Positions 6,112 to 10,084 of a stretch of 10,084 bases of DNA are shown in pieces. Each line of letters opens with the position of its first letter. Position 1 is the stretch's first letter. The notes under the pieces are model-generated. The model saw nothing but the letters and a program-made list of their open reading frames with translations, was not told where the DNA came from and did no database searches. Source of the DNA: Candidatus Bathyarchaeota archaeon (GTDB lineage Archaea > Thermoproteota > Bathyarchaeia > 40CM-2-53-6 > RBG-13-38-9); NCBI GenBank assembly GCA_030671315.1, contig DAOUZW010000027.1:1-10084 (forward strand), written 5' to 3'. The translations under genes and the position numbers were made by a program.

Positions 6112-7056
6112 CTAAAAAGTGTATTTTGTTCCTACAGCATTTTGAACATAGGATTCGGGCATCTCTTGATATATCTTGTTGATTGCTTTCCATCCGGTAC
6201 AATGAGAAGGAACAATCATGCTAGGCTCGAATTTCTTTAACTCAGCTATAGTCCTATCAATTATTGGTTCGAACGCTTTTCCTGTAAGATGAAAACCACC
6301 CATTACAGCATGAATTTTCGTATCAGTTAATTCTTTCAAGTATTTCACGGTGTTTATTATTCCAGCATGTGCACAACCGGAGATTATAACAAGCCCCTTT
6401 CCTTTCACATTGAAAACTATCGACATATCATCTTTGATTTGCGGATCTTTTTCCAGTCTTCCTTCAACTTCAACATAAGAGATAGGTAATCCTTTTTCGA
6501 AATCTGTAACTCTGGGGATCTCTCCTGAGACAAGCATCAGGTTTTCAGCCATTAGATAAGGCTCAGTAATTTCTATGATTTTGGCTCCTGCATCAATAAG
6601 CTCCTGTTTATCTAGACCTGGAAGGCGTACTCGAGAGCCGTTAGGAAATATCGCCCACCGCTTAACAAAAGCAGATTGATGAAATACAACTGGTATATCC
6701 TTTTTTGATAATTTTTTCAAGACATTCATTAGACCTGCAGTGTGGTCTACATGGCCATGAGTTATTACTATGGACTCAACTTGGTTAAGATCTATCTCCA
6801 TTCGGTCTGCGTTGACTAGAACACCGTCAGTAGTCACACCAGTATCTACTAATATTGAATGTTCAATGTTTCCTTTTGTAACTTTAACTAATATAGAGAA
6901 TCCATGTTCCGCAAGTGGTGCCGGTCTCATCTCCTCATTCTTACCAAACGGGGATCTCTCAACTCCTTCTGATCCGGCCATGAGGATATCAGTAAAATTA
7001 TCCATGAGATTTCTGACTTCTAGTCTATCAACTTCTATTAAGTCCACTTTATTCAT
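6112..7056 (-). CDS. Metallo-beta-lactamase-fold metal-dependent hydrolase (COG1237-like)
   Basis: A 314-residue cytosolic protein of the metallo-beta-lactamase superfamily. The metal-binding set is visible: HGHVDH (His100, His102, Asp104, His105), GCAHAG (His230), GGFHL (His255) and VPSHC (His285, Cys286). ILVDTG (68-73) is the strand before the first motif. This arrangement (THGHVDHTAGL, SGCAHAGIINT, GGFHLTG, P-HCTGW) is that of COG1237. Members of that group are often labelled 7,8-dihydropterin-6-methyl-4-(beta-D-ribofuranosyl)-aminobenzene 5'-phosphate synthase, a name I would not transfer. The substrate is unknown. The ATG start at 7056 is preceded at nine bases by GAGGGG, a strong archaeal ribosome binding site. 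The gene stands alone, divergent from the rhomboid gene with a 92-bp shared upstream region. All metal ligands are present, so it should be active. Confidence 0.88.
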   Translation of the reverse strand: MNKVDLIEVDRLEVRNLMDNFTDILMAGSEGVERSPFGKNEEMRPAPLAEHGFSILVKVTKGNIEHSILVDTGVTTDGVLVNADRMEIDLNQVESIVITHGHVDHTAGLMNVLKKLSKKDIPVVFHQSAFVKRWAIFPNGSRVRLPGLDKQELIDAGAKIIEITEPYLMAENLMLVSGEIPRVTDFEKGLPISYVEVEGRLEKDPQIKDDMSIVFNVKGKGLVIISGCAHAGIINTVKYLKELTDTKIHAVMGGFHLTGKAFEPIIDRTIAELKKFEPSMIVPSHCTGWKAINKIYQEMPESYVQNAVGTKYTF

Positions 7057-7065
7057 ATGAACCGG

Positions 7066-7071
7066 CCCCTC
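7066..7071 (-). promoter_or_regulatory. Ribosome binding site of the metallo-hydrolase gene
   Basis: On the minus strand GAGGGG lies nine bases before the ATG at 7056. It is one of the clearest Shine-Dalgarno sites in the window and confirms the start. Confidence 0.6.
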
Positions 7072-7148
7072 TAAGCGTATCTTACCCGAATATAATAACT
7101 CTTAAAGGATGTTACTGTAATTTCTTGAAATGATGTGTTGAGATATAA
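7072..7148. promoter_or_regulatory. Divergent promoter region, metallo-hydrolase / rhomboid
   Basis: This short region must drive genes in both directions. AT-rich candidates are TATAATAACT (7091-7100) and CTTAAAGG (7101-7108). The latter read on the minus strand as CCTTTAAG would put the start about 23 bases before the metallo-hydrolase ATG, leaving room for its ribosome binding site. No clear Shine-Dalgarno precedes the rhomboid TTG. Confidence 0.3.
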
Positions 7149-7739
7149 TTGATTCATATTCCTAAATGGACTTTAATATTCATCATTGTATGCGTCATAG
7201 CTTTTGTCTTACAGAACATCACTGATTCCTGGATCTATCTTGCTTTCTTCCCAGCTTTTGCATTCGAAGCGCCTTGGATGTTTATTACATCAATATTTCT
7301 TCATGCAAATTTCGAACATTTATTCTTTAATATGATCGCGTTATTCTTCTTCGGTTCAAGTCTTGAGAACAGGATCGGAAAACGCCTATTTTTCATGCTC
7401 TTCTTCATATCAGGAATTGTTGGCAACATTGGATATTTTTTTACCAGTACTAATCCATATACTCCAGCCATCGGGGCCTCTGGTGCAGTCTATGGTATAA
7501 TGGGTGCTTTAGCAACTCTGGCGCCATTCATGATGGTTTACATATATGGATTCTTGCCTTTACCGATGATAGCTGCTGCGATTCTTTGGGCAGTAATGGA
7601 TCTTGCAGGTCTTTTTACGCCATCTGGGATCGCTCATGGAGCTCATTTGGGTGGAATGTTCTTCGGTGTAGCCTTTGCTCTATATTATCGAAGTTTTTTG
7701 GCGCGTAGACGTACTTGGCAAATTCGATACGAATACTGA
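7149..7739 (+). CDS. Rhomboid family intramembrane serine protease
   Basis: The protein has 196 residues with six predicted transmembrane helices (approximately 7-25, 55-70, 79-98, 109-128, 134-154 and 160-180). It is the basic six-helix rhomboid core, short for the family but complete. The catalytic dyad is visible: Ser111 in the GASG motif (109-112) and His166 in HGAHLGG (163-169). The helix-2 HxxxN motif is HLFFN (57-61). An L1-loop segment (30-50) precedes it. Rhomboids cut substrate helices within the membrane. The substrate here is unknown. The C-terminus is strongly basic (ARRRTWQIRYEY), consistent with a cytosolic end. The start is TTG at 7149, directly after an in-frame TAA at 7146-7148, so no longer form is possible. 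There is no convincing ribosome binding site. The macrodomain gene begins 73 bp downstream and may share the transcript. Confidence 0.9.
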   Translation: MIHIPKWTLIFIIVCVIAFVLQNITDSWIYLAFFPAFAFEAPWMFITSIFLHANFEHLFFNMIALFFFGSSLENRIGKRLFFMLFFISGIVGNIGYFFTSTNPYTPAIGASGAVYGIMGALATLAPFMMVYIYGFLPLPMIAAAILWAVMDLAGLFTPSGIAHGAHLGGMFFGVAFALYYRSFLARRRTWQIRYEY

Positions 7740-7812
7740 AGAATTTATTAAAAAAGATCATACAAAATTTTGAAATGAATAATTGAAAATTTGTTTAGGG
7801 TTTGATGAAGAG

Positions 7813-8373
7813 ATGCTTGAGATTGGCATCAATGGAATACTTCTTCGGTTGCTTCAAGGGGATATAACTGAACAAGATGTTGATGTTATCGTCAATGCTG
7901 CGAATTCAAGTCTGATGGGTGGTGGAGGAGTGGATGGATCGATTCACCGGAAAGGTGGTCAAAAAATTCTCGAGGAATGTAAACAGATAAGATCTAGTGA
8001 ATGGCCTGAAGGTCTTTCGACAGGGAAAGTTGTCATAACTTCTGGAGGCAATCTCAAGGCAAGATATGTGATCCATACTGTTGGGCCAATATGGCGTGGA
8101 GATAAGTCTGGTGAAAAGGAGCTTCTCAAAGATGCTTACCTAAATTCTTTGAAGTTGGCAGTGCAAAAAGGGCTGAAGAGTATATCTTTTCCATCTATAA
8201 GTACAGGAGCTTACGGATATCCTATTTATGAAGCTGCAAGGATAGCATTAAGCACTGTTAAGAAATACTTAGAGCAAGAGAATGGCTTAGAGGAAGTGAA
8301 CTTTGTCCTCTTTAGAGAGGGGGATCTGAATACGTATCAAGATGTTGCAAAAGAAATCTTCGGATCTAAATAA
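7813..8373 (+). CDS. Macrodomain protein, probable ADP-ribose/O-acetyl-ADP-ribose hydrolase (MacroD-like)
   Basis: A single macrodomain of 186 residues from the ATG at 7813. Visible motifs are LLQGDIT (13-19), VDVIVNAANSSLMGGGGVDG (23-42) including the ADP-ribose-binding NAAN and GGGGVD loop, TGKVVITSGGNLKARYVIHT (70-89), VGPIW (90-94) and SFPSISTGAYGYP (125-137), the phosphate-binding loop. These are the MacroD-type signatures. Such enzymes remove ADP-ribose from acidic residues or deacetylate O-acetyl-ADP-ribose in the cytosol. All expected binding residues are present, including the asparagine of NAAN. An in-frame TTG at 7783 would add ten residues (196 aa) but lacks a ribosome binding site and has no family support. 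AGGG at 7797-7800 suits the ATG, although it is 12 bases away. The start is therefore likely but not certain. Confidence 0.88.
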   Translation: MLEIGINGILLRLLQGDITEQDVDVIVNAANSSLMGGGGVDGSIHRKGGQKILEECKQIRSSEWPEGLSTGKVVITSGGNLKARYVIHTVGPIWRGDKSGEKELLKDAYLNSLKLAVQKGLKSISFPSISTGAYGYPIYEAARIALSTVKKYLEQENGLEEVNFVLFREGDLNTYQDVAKEIFGSK

Positions 8374-8602
8374 ATCATACATAAATCTTGGTAGACTCAA
8401 AATAATGCATGTGAAAATTTCGTTTTAATAAAAATTTTTCTTCTTGGTAACACGTAGTAACATTAAACACAGGTGTCGATAAATCCTTAAGAGTTTGTAA
8501 TATCTGATGCCATTACAGAATATTCCATCAAGAAGACAAATGCCTACATCCAAGATTCTAAAGATTCAATCAACCTAATGAAAAAATGAATGGTGTTCAT
8601 CT
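8374..8602 (+). promoter_or_regulatory. Intergenic region: T-run terminator, then upstream region of the DRG GTPase gene
   Basis: This is 229 bp without a convincing gene. At 8412-8443 an imperfect AT-only inverted repeat (GAAAATTT against AAAATTTTTC) leads into T-rich sequence, a likely terminator for the macrodomain gene. Further on, AT-rich stretches near 8479-8491 could be a TATA element. GGTG (8592-8595), seven bases before the ATG at 8603, is the ribosome binding site of the GTPase gene. A 23-codon ATG-led reading at 8507-8578 has no support. Confidence 0.35.
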
Positions 8603-9694
8603 ATGGGATTGCCTGAAAAGATCAAAGCAATAGAAGAAGAGATGAGTAAAACTCAGATTCACAAACAGACAGAGCATCATATCGGCCTGTTAAAAGCTAA
8701 ACTTGCAAAACTCAAGGGACAAGTAGAGCAATCTGGAAGCTCAAAACAAGGTGGCATCGGTTTCGAACCAAAGAAAAGCGGTGATTGTTCAGTTGTTCTA
8801 ATCGGTCTACCAAGCGTCGGAAAATCGACAATACTCAACAGAGTCACCAATGCTAAATCGAAAACCGGTTCCTACTTCTTCACAACATTGAAAGTGGTTC
8901 CAGGTGTACTGGAATACAAAGGTGCGAAGATACAAGTACTTGACCTTCCAGGCATAATATCAGGTGCAGCCTCAGGGTCAGGTAGAGGAAAAAGAGTACT
9001 ATCTGTTGCTCGAAATGCTGATTTAATAATGCTGATTCTTGATGTATTTCAGCCAGCCCAACTCAAAGTCCTAAAGAAAGAACTTCATAAGATGGGAGTC
9101 AGACTCAACACCCACCCGCCTGATGTTACAATAGAAAAGTCATCTCGGGGAGGCTTGGGTATAACATCGACCTGTAAACTCACAAAACTAAGCAAAGCCA
9201 CAGTCCGAGATATATTGAATATCTACGGTATTCAACATGGAAATGTAATCATTAGAGAAGACATCAGCGATGATGAACTCATCGATATTGTTACTGGAAA
9301 CCGCCGTTATATTCCTGCAATAGTCGTCCTGAACAAGATAGATCTAGTCAATCCTGAATATCTTGTTCAAGTTAAGAAAAAGATTGGAGAAGAGTTCACA
9401 CCAATATCAGCAGATCAGAAAATCAACATAGAAGATTTGAAAGAAGTTATCTACAATAAGTTGAATTTCATCAGAGTATACCTAAAGCCACGTTCTAAAG
9501 AAGCTGATCTTGAAGAACCACTCATAGTAACCGATGGATCCACAATATCTGATATATGTACTAAAATTCACAGAAAATTTTCTGAAAAAGCAAAATATGC
9601 ACTAGTCTCCGGAACAAGCGTGAAATTCAACTCACAACGAGTTGGAAAAGATCACATACTCCAAGATCAAGACATAGTCACTATAGTTACATGA
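8603..9694 (+). CDS. DRG-family GTPase (Obg/DRG superfamily, TGS domain)
   Basis: A 363-residue cytosolic GTPase of the developmentally regulated GTP-binding (DRG) type found in archaea and eukaryotes. A charged coiled-coil N-terminus with HHIGLLKAKLAKLKGQ (25-40) leads into the G domain. This has Walker A/G1 GLPSVGKST (68-76), switch-region FFTTLKVVPG (92-101), G3 DLPG (114-117), the glycine-rich SGAASGSGRGKRVLSVARNAD (120-140), G4 NKID (244-247) and G5 SA (269-270). The inserted segment about 165-235 corresponds to the DRG S5D2L region (RLN, GG-GIT). A TGS domain (about 289-363) with LIVTDGSTISDICTKIHRKF ends the protein. DRGs act with ribosomes in translation. The ATG start follows GGTG at seven bases. 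It is probably a monocistronic unit. The closest neighbours are a macrodomain gene upstream and the Cas1-like fragment downstream. Confidence 0.95.
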   Translation: MGLPEKIKAIEEEMSKTQIHKQTEHHIGLLKAKLAKLKGQVEQSGSSKQGGIGFEPKKSGDCSVVLIGLPSVGKSTILNRVTNAKSKTGSYFFTTLKVVPGVLEYKGAKIQVLDLPGIISGAASGSGRGKRVLSVARNADLIMLILDVFQPAQLKVLKKELHKMGVRLNTHPPDVTIEKSSRGGLGITSTCKLTKLSKATVRDILNIYGIQHGNVIIREDISDDELIDIVTGNRRYIPAIVVLNKIDLVNPEYLVQVKKKIGEEFTPISADQKINIEDLKEVIYNKLNFIRVYLKPRSKEADLEEPLIVTDGSTISDICTKIHRKFSEKAKYALVSGTSVKFNSQRVGKDHILQDQDIVTIVT

Positions 9695-9729
9695 TCAAAA
9701 GAAAATGGATATTTTTGTATACCATCATT

Positions 9730-9786
9730 TTTAGATGTCATAAGTGTGAGTTCATGCTAACGTAATTTAGATGTCAGAACTATGAA
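9730..9786 (+). repeat. Imperfect 36-bp-spaced direct repeat, Cys-containing
   Basis: TTTAGATGTCA occurs at 9730-9740 and again at 9766-9776, exactly 36 bp (12 codons) apart and in the same frame. The similarity continues, giving 17 identities in 21 bases. In frame they read FRCHKCE and FRCQNYE, separated by a TAA at 9763-9765. The second copy runs on into the Cas1-like reading frame. Confidence 0.5.
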
Positions 9787-10056
9787 TGTTGGAAGTGGGA
9801 TACGGTGATTCTTAAGAAGACTGAGGAGCTTGGAAGATTTCTGTTAGGTAAATCTGAAACATTAGATTTCAGTGAACCTGTACCAAAGATTGTACGTAGT
9901 GATTCTCTGGAGATACGTAAACGTATACTTAGATTATCTCAAAAACAGGCTACTGAGATTGGTATTAGTAAAAGTACTTTGAATCATCTACGTAAGAATG
10001 CAAGAGAGAATAAAAAATTTAGAGTCTATGAGAAGGTTGCTGCCAGACTAAGATAG
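9766..10056 (+). pseudogene. C-terminal fragment of a CRISPR-associated Cas1 (probable cas1 remnant)
   Basis: Ninety-six codons are open from the TAA at 9763-9765 to the stop at 10054-10056. A GTG at 9805, with GGAAGTGGGA just before it, could start an 83-residue protein. The sequence fits the last part of archaeal/methanogen Cas1: WDTVILKKTEELGRFLLGKS, then EPVPKIVRSDSLEIRKRIL, then the conserved ending IGISKSTLNHLRKNA and KFRVYEKVAARL. This is judged from family resemblance recalled by eye. Similarity appears to start upstream of the GTG (ECWKWDTVI), which suggests a decayed longer gene. Intact Cas1 is about 300-340 residues, and all its catalytic residues (Glu, His, Glu/Asp) lie in the missing part, so this piece cannot be an active integrase. 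No cas2, other cas gene or CRISPR array is seen here. It may alternatively be a free-standing small DNA-binding protein built from this domain. Its predecessor is the DRG gene, 71 bp upstream of this frame. Confidence 0.55.
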
Positions 10057-10084
10057 ATTGGTTTTTACTTAACTAATCTTTAAT

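Noticed and set aside
6266..6274. GGTTCGAAC resembling the T-loop of a tRNA
   Set aside because: It lies inside the coding sequence of the metallo-hydrolase and no D-arm, anticodon arm or acceptor stem can be formed around it.
7783..7812. TTG at 7783 as start of the macrodomain protein
   Set aside because: It adds ten residues not expected in the family and has no ribosome binding site; the ATG at 7813 is preferred, though not proven.
8507..8578. 23-codon ATG-led reading frame in the gap before the DRG GTPase
   Set aside because: No ribosome binding site, no recognisable motif, and short frames like this occur by chance in such DNA.
9695..10084. Search for CRISPR repeats or cas2 near the Cas1-like fragment
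   Set aside because: The only repeat is the 36-bp-spaced pair at 9730/9766, which is imperfect and coding-like; two degenerate copies with no regular spacer series do not make an array.

Overview
This AT-rich window is almost certainly archaeal, and I would place it tentatively in the TACK group (Nitrososphaerota/Bathyarchaeia-like). It carries the end of a deoxyhypusine synthase, a DRG-type GTPase with a TGS domain and an archaeal-length TruD. It also shows short purine-rich ribosome binding sites, frequent TTG starts and TATA-like AT-rich gene starts. The lineage is inferred from gene content only.

Layout. 1-205: C-terminus of deoxyhypusine synthase (+). 329-1417: DUF362 iron-sulfur protein with two 4Fe-4S clusters (+). 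1462-5035: a tightly packed minus-strand run, read from right to left as a family-2 glycosyltransferase (TIGR04283-like), tRNA pseudouridine synthase TruD, a DUF72 protein broken by a single-base frameshift, and a second, intact DUF72 protein. 5237-6013: crotonase-fold protein (+) lacking both catalytic glutamates. 6112-7056: metallo-beta-lactamase-fold hydrolase (-), divergent from a rhomboid protease (7149-7739, +), which is followed by a macrodomain protein (7813-8373, +). 8603-9694: DRG GTPase (+). 9766-10056: what looks like only the last ~95 residues of a CRISPR Cas1, with no CRISPR array or other cas gene in the window.

How the genes relate. Most are housekeeping or broadly distributed genes. 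Three bear on translation: hypusination of aIF5A, tRNA pseudouridylation, and a translation-linked GTPase. The minus-strand run looks like one transcription unit (15 bp, 47 bp, then an overlap), which ties the two uncharacterised DUF72 proteins to truD. The rhomboid and macrodomain genes are 73 bp apart and may be co-transcribed.

The window does not contain a clear new multi-gene system. The points most worth a second look are the Cas1 remnant with a duplicated Cys-containing stretch just upstream, the frameshifted DUF72 gene with a DUF2795-like tail, and the crotonase without its catalytic glutamates. No tRNA, rRNA, insertion sequence or CRISPR array was found.
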